The notes: generated by a model not told the origin, from the letters alone. DNA of 64,000 nt from Opeltia flavorubescens (GCA_000442125.1 KE546970.1:124001-188000), one strand, 5' to 3'; positions 33,162 to 45,007 are shown, numbered from the stretch's first letter. A program made the numbers and translations.

Positions 33162-34864
33162 ATGGTCAGTGAAAAGATTGCCGAGGTTGCGGCTACCAGC
33201 GATGTCGAACGCATTGAGGCCCCCATTACCTGGAAGGCTTATTTCATGTGCGCCTTTGCTGCCTTTGGTGGTATTTACTTCGGATACGACTCTGGCTATA
33301 TCAATGGTGTCAAAGCGATGCCCTATTTCGTCCACCAACAAACCGGCCTAGATTATCCACCAGCTGGAGCGAGCGACGATGACAAGGCCTACTTTGTCCT
33401 TGAATCTTGGAGGGATTCCCTCATCACTTCCATTCTTTCCGCTGGGACCTTTTTCGGCGCCATCATCGCTGGGGATTTGGCTGACTTCATTGGACGTCGT
33501 TTGACCATCATCTCTGGCTGCTGTATCTTCATGGTTGGTGTTATCTTGCAGACTGCATCCGCCGGTCTCGGTCTCATGGTCGCCGGTCGTCTCATTGCAG
33601 GCTTCGGGGTCGGCTTCGTCTCGGCCATCATCATTTTGTACATGTCCGAGTGCAGCCCCAAGAAGATCCGCGGCGCAGTCGTCTCCGGCTATCAATTCGC
33701 CATCACTATCGGTCTACTCCTCGCCTCATGCGTCGACTATGCTACTCAGAATCGAACGGACAGTGGATCATACCGCATCCCTGTCGCTATTCAGATGCTT
33801 TGGGCATTGATACTTGGCGTCGGTATCGCTTTTTTGCCAGAATCTCCTCGCTATTTCGTGAAGCGCGGGAAACTCGACAAGGCTGCTGATGTTCTTAGCC
33901 GTCTACGAGGTCAACCCGTCGAATCCGATTTCGTCCAACACGAGCTCGCGGAAATCGTCGCAAATCACGAGTATGAGCTTCAAGTGGTGCCTCAGGGCAG
34001 TTATTGGAGTAGCTGGGCCAATTGCTTCAATGGTAGCCTTTGGAAACCCAGCTCCAACCTTCGTCGCACGATTCTCGGCACTTCGATGCAGATGATGCAG
34101 CAATGGACTGGTGTCAACTTCATCTTCTACTTCGGCACTTCGTTCTTCAAACAGCTCGGCACGATCTCCAATCCCTTCTTTATCAGCTTGATCACCACTC
34201 TTGTCAATGTCTGCTCCACACCAATTTCCTTCTGGACCATTGAAAGATTCGGTCGTCGGCCGTTGCTCATCTGGGGCGCTCTTGGAATGCTGATTTGCGA
34301 ATTCATGGTCGCTATCATGGGTACAGCAGATGGTGGCAACCCCGCTACTGTCAAGGCGATGATCTCGTTCATCTGCATCTACATCTTCTTCTTCGCTTCT
34401 ACTTGGGGTCCAGGTGCTTGGGTCGTCATCGGCGAAGTCTTCCCCCTGCCAATTCGCTCCCGTGGTGTTGCTCTCTCTACTTCTTCCAACTGGCTGTGGA
34501 ACTGCGTACGTCTAATGCCTGCCTGTCTATCCATATGCAATTGATATACTAACAACCACAACAGATCATCACTGTCATTACTCCCTACCTCGTCGGCTCA
34601 GACAAAGGCAACCTTGGCGCCAAAGTCTTCTTCCTCTGGGGCGCTCTCTGCACCGCCTGTTTCGTCTACGCCTATTTCCTCGTCCCGGAAACCAAAGGTC
34701 TCTCACTCGAGCAAGTTGACAAGATGTTGGAGGAAACTACGCCAAGAAACTCCAGCCGCTGGGTACCGCATACGACGTTCGCTTCCGAGCTCGGTCTCAC
34801 GGAGAAGGGCACACTTGCTCCGGAGATTGTGGAGGATGTGGAGAGGAAGGGTAGTGTTGTTTAA
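33162..34864 (+). CDS. MFS sugar (hexose) transporter
   Basis: Exons 33162-34505 and 34565-34864 (59-nt phase-0 intron with an ideal TACTAAC branch site), 547 aa. Sugar porter signatures are all present: GGIYFGYDSGYINGV in span 1, the D-x2-GRR motif (DFIGRRLTI) after span 2, RLIAGFGVGFVSAIIILYMSE, PESPRYFVKRGK after span 6, QQWTGVNFIFYFGTSFF in span 7, ERFGRRPLL after span 8 and VPETKGLSLEQVDKM after span 12. The QQ-x3-N motif and ASTWGPGAWVVIGEVFP fit glucose/monosaccharide carriers such as fungal high-affinity hexose transporters. The cytosolic tail is short (about 50 residues), so it is a carrier rather than a Snf3-type sensor. Specificity among hexoses is not readable. Confidence 0.95.
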
Positions 34865-35582
34865 GATACCTTGTTTTTCCTTCGAGATGCATGGATATTG
34901 TTACGTGGCTTTTCTTCGGGAATATGTACGCTGACGGGGCTTTACTGGGAAAGGTGGTCCTCGCAGTGCTGTGCACAGGTTGTACGAGATTTGGACTTCT
35001 AAACGCATGGATGTAATTTCTCTGATGGGGAGCTGTTCATACGATAGGCATGCATGCATTCTGTAGTTGCACGAACAACTTTGTCAGGGTTCAGTACAAT
35101 TCATTGATCTTACCAAACTCAGTCTCACTGAATGTCCGTGTTTTGTGGATCTGGATTTGTGATCTGGTGTTCTGTGCCACGTGAAATGTTACGCCGCGCT
35201 GCACGGTCAGGCGGAGGTTGCAATGTACTACTGGGGGCCGTAATGATCCTTCGCAAGGATGGGACGGATTCTCCACTCGGTAGTGGTGTTGGAGGACAAG
35301 GGCCGTTTCTAGCCGGCAGGGTCGGTCTGGCCGTTGCTAAACGAATCATGCTAGCTCGGATGGGAAGCTAAGATAGCGATATCGATACGCGTTGAGGCCC
35401 GACGATGTCATTGCAAATCGTATGAGACCCTTTCGAAGCAAGTTTAAACATCAATGGAAAAAGTAATTCCATACTGATATCTTCTTACCATTCAATCCCA
35501 TTTTCAATTGATCCTCCGCTATTCGCAATATATTGCGTACCATTCCGTGATCCGCTCCACGATCGCAATCACAGTCGCCAGG
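34865..35582. other. intergenic, no gene seen
   Basis: The 3' flank of the hexose transporter gene and the promoter of the MOSC gene. A + strand frame at 35132-35371 lacks any domain. No repeat was noted. Confidence 0.5.
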
Positions 35583-36847
35583 ATGAAAATTAAACAGGTC
35601 CCCCACCCCATCCTCCCTTCCCTCCTAACGGAAGCGCTTGCTAATCATCACCCTCTCTCCTATCTAGCTATACATCCACCCCATAAAATCCCTCCGACCC
35701 ATTGCTCTCTCCTCCGCAACATTCACACCAAATGGGATCCTGCACGACAGACGATATATGCTCTTCAAGTCCTCACCCGCGAACCCATTGGAGCGGATGA
35801 CAGTCACGTTTTTCCCTTCTATGGGTTTGTTCACCACATCAATGTCGCCGGGTGCAGAGGGGGAGAAATTTGTTGTTACATATCACCCCCCACAATCGCC
35901 TGTTGAGGCAGGTAAAGAGGAAGAAGTGGAGGAGCAACAGCAGGAGGAGAAGAGATTAGAGATGGAGTTTGAGCCGGAAATACAAGGGCTGGAGGAACTG
36001 GAAGTAGATCTCCACGGCAGCCCTGCAAAAGCTCGAAAAATGGGCAAAGAGATCAATGAGTGGTTCTCTGCATGTTTTGGGTGGGAAGTCGTATGCATGT
36101 ATATGCCCGAGGGAAACACGAGGGCTGTGCTCGGGAATTTGGCACCGGGAAACATGAATGCCTCGAATCATTCTGATGAGAAGCAGAAGGAAAATAAGGA
36201 GAAGAGTTGGCTCTCTACCATCACTGGATATATGCCAGACTACAGAAATATAGTGTGGAATGACAGTCACGGTATAAAAGAAGAGGAAAAAGGCATCACA
36301 TTCGCAGACTGCGCTCCTTATCTATTCATCACCGAAGAGAGTATACAAGACGTATCCCGCAGAATGCCCGACGGGATCTCAGTAGACGTTACAAAATTCA
36401 GACCTAATATCCTACTTGAGGGCGCGGAGGAGGTTTATGAAGAGGATTTTTGGGGTGGCCTCTCCATCATACCTAGCAATAATAGCTCAGCGAATGAAGA
36501 CGAGATAGAGATCATCCTAACGCAAAATTGCATTCGTTGCCAGAGCCTCGATATCGATTATAGCACTGGAACATTTGGCAAGGGGGCGGAGAAGACTGTG
36601 TTGAAGAAATTGATGAGAGATCGGAGGGTTGATGCGGGGAAGAAACATAGTCCTGTGTTTGGGAGGTATGGGTTTCTTGCTGGTGGTAGTAAGGGAGGGG
36701 ATGGGGGAGGAATTATGGTGAGGGTTGGCGATGAGGTGAAGGTGACGAAGAGAAATGAGGAGAGGACGACGTTCTGTAAGTATGATCCACGGGGTTGTGG
36801 GGAGGAGGATTTGCTGATGGTTGCTAGATTGGCCGGGTTTGATGTGA
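35583..36847 (+). CDS. MOSC domain protein (mARC/YcbX type)
   Basis: Exons 35583-35597 (15 nt), 35668-36775 and 36828-36847 (20 nt), 380 aa. The tiny first exon gives MKIKQ, which joins LYIHPIKSLRPIALSSATFT, the standard start of the MOSC N-terminal beta-barrel. The last exon gives YWPGLM and replaces read-through into a long unrelated frame; the family normally ends DWPG. Other marks are GILHDRRYML, the MOSC core FRPNILLEG...EEDFWGGLSI, the conserved cysteine of TQNCIRCQSLDIDYSTG that can ligate molybdenum, FGRYGFLAGG and IMVRVGDEVKV. The related mARC enzymes reduce N-hydroxylated compounds using the molybdenum cofactor with cytochrome b5. A 40-residue acidic Glu/Gln insert follows the N-terminal barrel. 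No ferredoxin domain is attached. Confidence 0.93.
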
Positions 36848-37202
36848 TTGCCATGCCAAACTCTTCACTCCGAGACGGATATATCTCTCAACGAAACACC
36901 GTTTTCATCCGGATCACGCGCTCCACGACAACGGCGGGAATTAGTGCGGTAAACTGCATGGGGGTCTTGGGTGTGACGTGGATTTTTGAAGCAAACAACG
37001 AGAATCTGCTTGTGACACGGTGATTTTACGGATAAGATCCGCTTTCCAACGCGCCCAGGACCCCTATGAGCAAATTGCGACAAAGTCATGCGCCGAGAGA
37101 TCAAGATATAAAGCTGCTCGATGTTGGAGTCTGACTTTGTACAGATCATGGTCACTTAACTCAACACCCGCCCTTCTTTGAAGTCTATCCAACTGGCCTT
37201 AG
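36848..37202. other. short intergenic spacer
   Basis: No gene. The open frame that continues past the MOSC stop (to 37023) appears to be intron read-through plus 3' flank rather than protein. The rest is the promoter of the downstream hypothetical gene. Confidence 0.5.
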
Positions 37203-38269
37203 ATGGAACGACACCACTTACCAATCCGACAATCCCACTACCAAGGTAGAGCTCCACGAGAAGCCCATGCTCTTCGCGATGGCCGCCGTTGCCTGGACCA
37301 ACAATCATCATCCTCATACGATGGACGACCTCAACGCCGCCTCGGAAGCCAACAAGGTCCGCCGACCCGCATTACTCAACAGACCATCCCGCTAGAAGAC
37401 AGTATCTCCAACCTCTACGACACCATCGACGACGCAATCCAACACTTCTCCCACTTCGAACAAGAGTTCCGCCAAGATATCCATCTTATCCAAACTTACT
37501 GCGACCCACGCCTCATCGAAGCAATATGGATGCAAAAGATCCGTCCTTACGAGAATAAAACCCGAGACCACAAGCGTCACGCCCAACATCGCACCTCCAC
37601 CGCCGAAAGGGAAGACTCCACCAACCGCAGCAATAATCCTCCTCCAAGTATCCGCCACACAATGCGCCACCTCCTCTCCTCTTTTGACGCAGCTCTCGCT
37701 TCTGCAGAATCCCTTCACCACTCTTCACAAAGCCAAAGGAGAAAATCAAGCCATTATTCAGCCGAAGACGCGCTTAAGATCCATCAACAGCTTCTTCGCT
37801 CTTACCAGAGCCTGAGGAAATCCCTCGCTGTGGTGGGGGAGAAGAGGGTGGAGATGGACACTTTGAATACGGAGTTGGAGATGTTGAGGGTGTTTTTGGG
37901 GAGGAATGGCGCTGAAGAGGGAAGCCGGGGGAGACGAGGGCAGGCGGGGGCAGGAGGTGATGATGGAGAGTATGCGAGCGTAGGAGGAGGTGGGCGCCAT
38001 CGTGGCGAAGGTACGGAGGAGGAATCTCATCATCATGATGAAGAGCGGGCGTGGGATGCACCTGCTGCTGAGAGGGAGGAGGCGCAGGGGTGGAGCGCGG
38101 GTGAAAGGGAGGAGGTGGAGGAGGGTGGTGGATGTGGTGAGTCTTGACATCTAAGATCCCTACGTTCTAGGGGTGATTGGCTAATTCGTGAATAACAGGC
38201 AATGAAGCAGAGGGGAATGAAGCCGTACAGCAGTCTGAGACTCAGGGAGGAGGAGGAGGAGGTTGGTAG
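37203..38269 (+). CDS. hypothetical protein with helical centre and low-complexity tail
   Basis: Exons 37203-38136 and 38199-38269 (62-nt phase-1 intron, GTGAGT...AATAACAG), 334 aa. If unspliced, the frame ends at 38147 with 314 aa. Residues 1-60 are Arg/His/Gln-rich and probably disordered. Residues 60-115 are a predicted helical stretch (DSISNLYDTIDDAIQHFSHFEQEFRQDIHLIQTYC), and 150-230 form a second (IRHTMRHLLSSFDAALASAESLHHS; ALKIHQQLLRSYQSLRKSLAVV) likely to be coiled coil. The C-terminal 100 residues are Gly/Glu/Arg-rich and end in a Gly run. I recognise no named domain. The middle looks constrained and the flanks do not. It sits in tandem with the MOSC gene without evident functional link. 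Confidence 0.65.
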
Positions 38270-38890
38270 GTGACTGAAAATGTAAAATGTAGGACGGGGA
38301 GTATTTATTTGTTTGTTGGAAAGGGATATGGCTTCCTTTTGCTTTTTAGCTTTGAACGGATTGGGGGTTTTCAACTCCATGGAGGAAGAGCAGCGCAATT
38401 ATCTTGATCTTTTTTGTAAAAGTCATGGGGGATGAACAAGTTTGAAGCATGTTTTCAAGGTTCTCGCTCTATCAGTGCCTTTGAAAGCAATTTAAAGACG
38501 TGCTTTCGGGTATAAAAATCGAATGTATCGATGCTTAGATACACCTATTCCACTTACCCAGTAAACGCAAGACCACGTCTCTGATGTATCCTTTTCTTTC
38601 CAATTACTTTGCTCCATCCCTTCAAACGTATGTGAATCTTAAAAAAGATGGTTATATTGTACAGTGCAGCGACTGGTATAGGTGGCTTTCAGTCAGAATT
38701 AAACGCTATAAAACCACCTCAAGCAAAATCTTAACAATAAAGAGAATATTTCAAAAACGATAGGGGTATTTTCGCTCCCTCGACCTATACTCCTCCCTTA
38801 ACAAAACAAAGCACCACACATAGGTCTCCAATCCAAAGATATTCCCATCCATGCCCCTTACAACAACGACAACCACCAACGACGAAAACC
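38270..38890. other. intergenic between convergent genes, no gene seen
   Basis: This is shared 3' flank of the + strand hypothetical gene and the minus-strand gene that ends at 38891. It contains AT-rich sequence near 38490-38560 and no supportable feature. Confidence 0.5.
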
Positions 38891-39907
38891 TCAACATTTC
38901 TCCCCAAAGCAGATCCAGCCGCAAATCCTTCCTTCCCGTCCTGGTATCCCCTTCTCCCCCTTCAAATTACTTCCCCTTCCCTCTCCCCTCTCCTCCGTTC
39001 CCTCCTTACCATCTCTCTCCTCCCCATCCTCCCCATCTTCCTCATACTCATACCCACCACGCTCACCTCCGTCATCCCCATCATACCCATCCCCATCCCC
39101 ACCCCCCTTCTCAAAAACCCTAAACCTCCTCACACTCCCCCTATCACTCACGCACTCCTTCTCTCCATCCTCGGACACTGCCCTACTACCCCCACCCCTC
39201 CACCACCGCCTCCCATTCCCACCACCCCTCCACCGCCTCTGTTTGATCATCCGACAAAAGCCCTTGAAACCTTTAGTAGAGGCTTCTATCTCGTGGCGCT
39301 CGCAGCGGCGGCGCTTGGAGGGGAGGGTCCAGTCTATTGTTATTCGTTTTTGTTGAAGTTGTGGGGGAGGAGGGGGAGGAGGGGTGATGAGCTTTTCCCT
39401 TGTTGTTTCAGAGGGGGGGATAGGATGGTCGTCGAAGAGGGATTTACATCTTCTGTGGAAGGTGTAAGGATTCTCGGTTTCTCTGGCGCGGAGGGATTGG
39501 GTTTGGGAGCGAAGTGATGGGTGGTGGCGTTTTTTTGTCGCAGTGGTTGTGGGGAGTGTTGGGTGGTGGGGGATGATAGATGAGGAAGAGTGGGAAGTTG
39601 GGCGGGATTGGGGTGTGGAGGTTGAGAGTGAGGGCTGGCGGCTGGTGGTGGTTTGTTGGGATATTGATGGATGGCGTGAGGGATGGCGTGAGTGCTTCGT
39701 GGTTGAAGAGGTTCTTCTTCTTGACGTTCTGGGTCTGGGACTGCGGCTTCGGCTGTGGTTTTTTGGGAATGTATCTTTTTCTGATGGAGTTGTGCTCGGT
39801 TGTCTAGATCTGGTTGAGGTCTTATGGGTAGCTGCCACCTGGCCGTCTCCGAACCCGCTGTCTGTCCTCTCCATCTTCTCTGCGAGAGGAGGACGTTCCT
39901 GCGTCAT
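38891..39907 (-). CDS. basic low-complexity protein of the ascomycete 'TIDWT' type
   Basis: A single exon of 338 aa from ATG 39907. An acid/Ser N-terminus with ERTDSGFGDG leads to a long Ser/Thr/Arg/Pro-rich disordered segment (residues 40-140). At about 180-225 comes the most conserved-looking part: Pro8 run, then RITIDWTLPSKRRRCERHEIEASTKGFKGFCRMIKQRRW. Proteins with a TIDWT-(S/P)-x-RRR core followed by a short helix and a later SVRRFR motif are widespread, uncharacterised Pezizomycotina proteins. The SVRRFR motif is here (RGSVRRFRVFEKGG). The tail is Gly/Asp/Glu-rich. A basic patch (PSKRRRCERH) suggests nuclear entry. The C-terminal 60 residues read like translated purine repeats, so an unseen intron near the end is possible. 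Confidence 0.6.
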   Translation of the reverse strand: MTQERPPLAEKMERTDSGFGDGQVAATHKTSTRSRQPSTTPSEKDTFPKNHSRSRSPRPRTSRRRTSSTTKHSRHPSRHPSISQQTTTSRQPSLSTSTPQSRPTSHSSSSIIPHHPTLPTTTATKKRHHPSLRSQTQSLRARETENPYTFHRRCKSLFDDHPIPPSETTREKLITPPPPPPPQLQQKRITIDWTLPSKRRRCERHEIEASTKGFKGFCRMIKQRRWRGGGNGRRWWRGGGSRAVSEDGEKECVSDRGSVRRFRVFEKGGGDGDGYDGDDGGERGGYEYEEDGEDGEERDGKEGTEERGEGRGSNLKGEKGIPGREGRICGWICFGEKC

Positions 39908-42659
39908 GTTGGGGGGGAAGAAGGATTCTGAAATATCGTGTTTTCTCTGGATGAGCCTCAATGGGGCAAACGACTGCTGTAGTAACTTTATAGCTCGACT
40001 GGACTGCTACTATAGATTCGAACGTAGGCTCGAATTAATGTTATGGTTTATTAATGGTGCGTAGTGAACATCTGGAAACGAGTCAGAGATGTTGCATCAC
40101 ACAATGATGCGTTGAAGCATGACTAACAATTCTGACAGTGCTCCAATTGAATATCTTTGTTACACAGCTGCTACAGTCGATAGTAATGTGTGGTATTCAT
40201 TGAAACAATAATCGAACAAAGAGTCAGAATGGATACATTAATCGAGCCGATGCTTGGAGGTTGCAAGCACCTTGGGTAATGAGATCAAGACCATGTTTTG
40301 TACATATACACATGCATGAGGGATGAAAAGCTTGAATCATGTTGTTGATATGCATCTATGAGAATGATGGAGCCTCAGGTGCTGGTGGAGTAGAAGCCTT
40401 CATGCAGTTGATGATAGTGAAGCAGACTAAACGGACCGATCTCATTCACCGCTCCCGCAGACGATGGTCCATGATCAAACCGTAGTTCTCATCGGGCTTT
40501 CCCAAACACGCATACAACAGGAAAGCGTTACCGATTGAAGTCCAATGGTATTCATGGGCGGCATCCAGTGTTCAACTTCATTAGTGGTTCCGAATATTTC
40601 GTTACGGATGTAGCTTCCCATTTCGACCACGTTTCCAAGCCCCAGCAAAGAAAGTTTGCACTCAACAAATATTCCAGGTTTGAGATGCATCCCGCGTGCG
40701 CCAGCATGTCACGCTAAAGCAGGCACGAGATGCAGAAGGCATGATCATGGCTGCTGCTTCCTATTGGCCCGGAGAAGACAAGTGGGCTGTCGTGTTTGTG
40801 GTCCATTATGCCAACGCACGTTCCAGACCGAGTGGTAGCCAAAGTAAGCGCTATCCGGTTCCAAGGTCGCTGGTGCAATGATGAGTGGCTGGCTGCTATG
40901 TGGTGGCGGCTGCGTCTATCCATCCAATAAAACAATACTTCTATCTCGTTGCCATCGAAGTGGCTTTGCCACTTGGTGGCCACGCTGATGGTTTTCGAGA
41001 AAACCCAAAATTCGAAGCTGAATGACACGATCAAACTACGGCCGTAGAAATTTGAGTTGGTCGAAAAGTTGCATGCTTTGAGCCGTTCATGGGAGCTTCC
41101 TATGTATACAATGTTTTTAACAAGAATGTTAAGCTAATACCTACGGCCTTGAATTTACATTGACCCGGCGGTGGAGGAATGGGTGAAAAGAATGACTTTT
41201 TGATTGGGGGAGTCATGATGGAATTTGATATTATGGGCCATATATGTTTATCTACTTTTACATAAGGGAGGGGAGATAAGTATCGGCCATGAACCCTCTG
41301 GAGGGATATGATAGGGATGCTGTATGGGAGTTTGTCAACTCATCTCGTCGGAGCCTGAATTTTCATATCTATCCCATCCCCTGCTACTCATGGCATCAAA
41401 AAGCTTGGCGCAGGCCTTTTGTGCTTCTTGTTCAGGGAGATTCTGAAATGATTATATCGATAGATAGAGTTCGTGGTACCCTTAAAAGTATGTCTGATTA
41501 ACTAATAATATTATTGGCAACCAGCCTGTACGGTGGATAAAGAACGAGACGAAGGCGAGATAGTTGTGGTGGCCCTTATTTTTAGTGCCATAGCAAGGGA
41601 TGTGATAGATGAAACGTAATATGAAGTGGTTCGCTACTCATCTGGTAGAAGCACGCAGTGATCGTGACAGCATGTCACGGGATTCAATTCGTGATGTTGG
41701 ACCATACATCTCCCCTTGCCCAAATCCAAAAATTTCGCTCTTCGATGGCCAAACATGAAAATCAAAACATGGTGTCCTTACCCACCATTTAGAATCACCA
41801 GTTGAATACCGATTCTTCGCCCTTTGGCGTTGCTGTAAGTATGGCGTATCATAGGAACGAGACACGAACCCTGTCGAAAAATCATCCACTGCACGCTGCT
41901 CCGCTGTAAGTTGAGATTCATGCACAAGATCAAGACGCCCATTTGGCTGCTGCACCAACTTCCCATCTTCCCTCGATTCCAAGACGTTCACATCTACGGT
42001 GTGCAAGGCATGTAGTTTTTAGACATGTACAGTCTTTTTTTGACCAAACCGCTTCGATCATCCAATACATTGAATTAGGGACTGATGATAGATATGGCGG
42101 TCATCTTGCAGTGTCGCGGACCGAAATTTGGCCGACAAGCGCCGATTACGGAGGCCGTCGTCATTGGTTGTACAGTCTTGGCATGTTGTACCCCTGTATG
42201 CCTGTATAAAACCTGACAAAAGCATGACAAGATAGTGAGAACATCAAAAGCATTCGGGTTTCAATGCGAGGCGGTCTTGTAGAAAAATTCTAATGAAAAG
42301 CTGGAAAGTTGGGGAAGATATGGCAAGTTAAAATCAGTTTAACACATCGTTCTTTGGCTAATTCTTTGCTAGATTGGGAGTCTTAGCGATAGATACCCTG
42401 CAGAATTCCTGTACTGAAAGTCTCTGTACGCTGCCTTAGTAAAATAATTACCTCGTTCGATTGTCTAATTGAGAGTCTTTATATCGTAGCGCTGTCGTGA
42501 AACCACGTCCTAATCCTTTTGCTGGTGAGATACCCAATGGGAGAAGGTATGACCAATCTGAATGCTCCTGAGACACAGTCTTTGACGCGATTTGGTCATT
42601 CTCCATTCGTCAAAATCGTCTACAGCTATCGATGATTTACCAAGCCTTATTCGTCGACA
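39908..42659. other. 2.75-kb region without a convincing gene
   Basis: This is the longest gene-free stretch in the window. Frames at 40475-40690 (-), 40656-40881 (+), 41289-41501 (+) and 42006-41638 (-, no ATG start) were examined; none has a domain, good splicing or an obvious transposon motif. I saw no terminal repeats. The left end contains the promoter of the 'TIDWT' gene and the right end that of the phosphoesterase gene. Confidence 0.5.
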
Positions 42660-43726
42660 ATGGCTCAACAGCCTCCAAGGACTGAGAATGGTAATGTCTT
42701 CGAAGATCTTTCTGGTATCAGTAGCAACAATACCGAGAATCCGTACGATGCTTTGATTGAAATATGCGGAACCCCTGCGGTATGCTTGGTCCTTCGTTCC
42801 TTATGAGTTGAACTGATCATCGCAAAAGGAGATACAAGCCCGCTATGCACTACATCGAGAGACCAGAAATGCTACGCAAAGGCAAAAGTTCGACAGCAAA
42901 GACTTTGCTGGAGCGACCATTGACCCGGTCCTCTACAAGCTAGAAAATTCGGACCGGTATCCTGGGTTCACTGATCAGAGACATTGCCTCGTCTTCTGGG
43001 CTCGTCCGCCGGCCGACGTAAAAGCATTGGTTGCTCACCTGCAAAAACTGCTGCTGGAGACTGCGCCACGTAGGTGGATGCTCCACAAGAGAGCGAATAC
43101 TGCTAACGTTCCTAGATATGTGGCTGATGCCCATCGATTGTCTACATATGACGGCTATGGAAATCACTTTCTCCCTTACAGCTCCCGAAATAGAGGATAT
43201 TGTCAGCCGAATGTCGTACGCCATAGCCCATATCACCAACTATACATACTACCACCGTGCTCGCCTCATTAAGCCAAGGCTTAGTTACGACACTGCAGCG
43301 ATTGCACTCAGTTTCGAGCCGGCAGCAGGCGAGTCACTTCCTGACGGGAGACCACCCGATGCAGACGCATACACATACCATCACCTACGTCGGGATCTCT
43401 ACAATGTATCAAAAAGTACGGGTGTCGAGGTTGCTTCTCGTTACGTTGTTCCTTCAGCACATTTGACGATCGCTCGTTTTGTGTCCCAGGCGGATATATC
43501 CATGTCCCAAAACGACGATCGGCCGGATCCAGCAAGGGTGGAAAGCTTAGTCAATTACATCGAGAAGATTAACATCATGTTACAAAACGAGTACTGGCCA
43601 AAGGGAGGTGCATCAATCAAGCCTGGCGGGCAGTGGATGGTAGGGCAGGGAAAGGGTCTGGATTGTCGAAAGGGCACTCTTTGGTATGGAGGAGGGGAAA
43701 CAGTTCGTTTGGGCAAAGGATACTAG
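42660..43726 (+). CDS. 2H phosphoesterase superfamily protein (RNA ligase/cyclic phosphodiesterase-like)
   Basis: Exons 42660-42779, 42829-43069 and 43116-43726 (introns 49 and 46 nt), 323 aa. The superfamily is defined by two His-x-Thr/Ser motifs that act on 2',3'-cyclic or 2'-5' phosphodiester bonds of RNA or nucleotides. Both are present: LHMTAME with His131/Thr133 just after the second splice, and AHLTIARF with His236/Thr238. The spacing of about 105 residues is right for the two-lobed fold. The N-terminal 120 residues (ALIEICGTPAEIQARYALHRETRN, HCLVFWARPPADVKALV) belong to the fungal version. The final motif GGQWMVGQGKGLDCRKGTLWYGGGETVRLGKG is a conserved strand cluster. No signal peptide. 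The true substrate is unknown; tRNA-repair-like or metabolic roles are possible. Confidence 0.87.
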
Positions 43727-43966
43727 ATGCTTGAATCAACACCGTAGAGAGATGGGCTGTAGAACAGGGTCATGTGGTTATATAGACAAATGAGGCGATG
43801 TCACAATGATACTCAGTGTGCTTTCCTTCCCGATACCCATCACAGCAGTTTACGCACTAGTCCGTATCAGGTAAGATAAGCGAGCTGTTACCCACTGTCA
43901 AGCAATTCTATCACCGCCACTGCTGTAGGAGTTCCACGATCAATCGCGACTTCGAAGACATTCAAG

Positions 43967-45007
43967 ATGGTGAGTCCGTTCGATATGCTGCTCGTGATAA
44001 TGTGCCTCCTACCTTTCAGCCAGCTTGTGATCGCCGCATGTGGATGGAGAGCCTGCGCCGGATACCCTCGAATCACGAACAGCGACCCCAATCAGCAAAG
44101 CAAGAGATGGTAATCCCATCCAACATCCGCAACGGAGCGAGAGATCAACTAGCCTCACGGGCTTCACTGCATCGTTACAACCAGATAATCAACCAGCAAG
44201 AGCATGCATAACCGCCCTACCTCGGGATTCGACAAAACCCATGAAACATCCTCTGAAAGACTCCCGAGACCTGCTGTTGTACACGCCAGAAGAGAAAACG
44301 AAGCACTTTGGCTAACATCATATCTTCCCCATAGGTGAACGTACCCAAAACCCGCCGCACCTACTGCAAAGGCAAAGACTGCAAAAAGCACACCCAGCAC
44401 AAAGTCACCCAATACAAAGCCGGCAAGGTCAGACACCTACCTCCCACACCGCACACCCTCTCCTGTTTTTCCCCCCTACCTAAGCTAGCTCCGAACAAAC
44501 AAAAAAGCTAATATCGTTTCGTCCTTTGTCTCATACAGGCCTCCCTCTTCGCCCAAGGAAAACGCCGTTACGACCGCAAACAATCCGGTTACGGCGGCCA
44601 AACAAAACCCGTCTTCCATAAAAAAGCCAAAACAACGAAGAAGGTGGTCCTGAGGCTGGAATGTACAAACTGCAAGACGAAGGCGCAGTTGGCGTTGAAA
44701 CGGTGTAAACATTTTGAGCTGGGGTATGTAACTTCCAATTTTCTTCTTCTTCCTCCATTAGAAAGAAAGGCTGGTGCGGAAATCCCGGTGTTTTGGGTGC
44801 AGCGGATAAATCGGCAAGGGATTTTCCTCATAAAATGGAGAAATGAAAGTAGTACATGCATTTTGCAACAGCAGGGGATAGTAACATCCTCGCCGATTTT
44901 TGCTCTTCTAGCCTAGCATACGTTGGAATAATATATGCTAACCACTCCTAAAAATTTCTTCCCACAGTGGCGACAAGAAAACAAAAGGTGCAGCTCTGGT
45001 GTTTTAG
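43967..45007 (+). CDS. RPL42: 60S ribosomal protein eL42 (L36a/L44)
   Basis: Exons 43967-43969, 44335-44427, 44539-44723 and 44968-45007, 106 aa, exactly the family length. The start ATG is alone in exon 1; a 365-nt intron separates it from [16 protein letters not shown]. Zinc-ribbon cysteines are C12, C17, C74 and C77 (CKGKDC, CTNC), followed by [21 protein letters not shown]. The protein sits at the large-subunit E site, near where cycloheximide binds. Residue 56 is Pro (QTKPVFH), the form found in cycloheximide-sensitive fungi; Gln at this place is known to confer resistance. The last intron is 244 nt, long for this window. It is one of four translation-related genes in this third of the window. 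Confidence 0.97.
43970..44334 (+). promoter_or_regulatory. long first intron of the eL42 gene, directly after ATG
   Basis: A 365-nt intron (GTGAGT...CCCATAG) follows the start codon; most introns in the window are 45-110 nt. Long leading introns in ribosomal protein genes often carry expression control or host small RNAs. I looked for C/D-box pairs and found nothing convincing. Reported as a candidate regulatory region only. Confidence 0.4.

Noticed and set aside
36848-37023. Read-through C-terminus of the MOSC protein
   Set aside because: Splicing at 36775/36828 gives the family's usual ending; the extension has no counterpart.
40000-40060. GTTCGAATC on the minus strand, like a tRNA B box
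   Set aside because: No matching acceptor stem, anticodon arm or A box at the right distance.
41638-42006. 122-codon minus-strand frame
   Set aside because: Lacks an ATG at the start and any domain; composition is coding-like but nothing confirms it.
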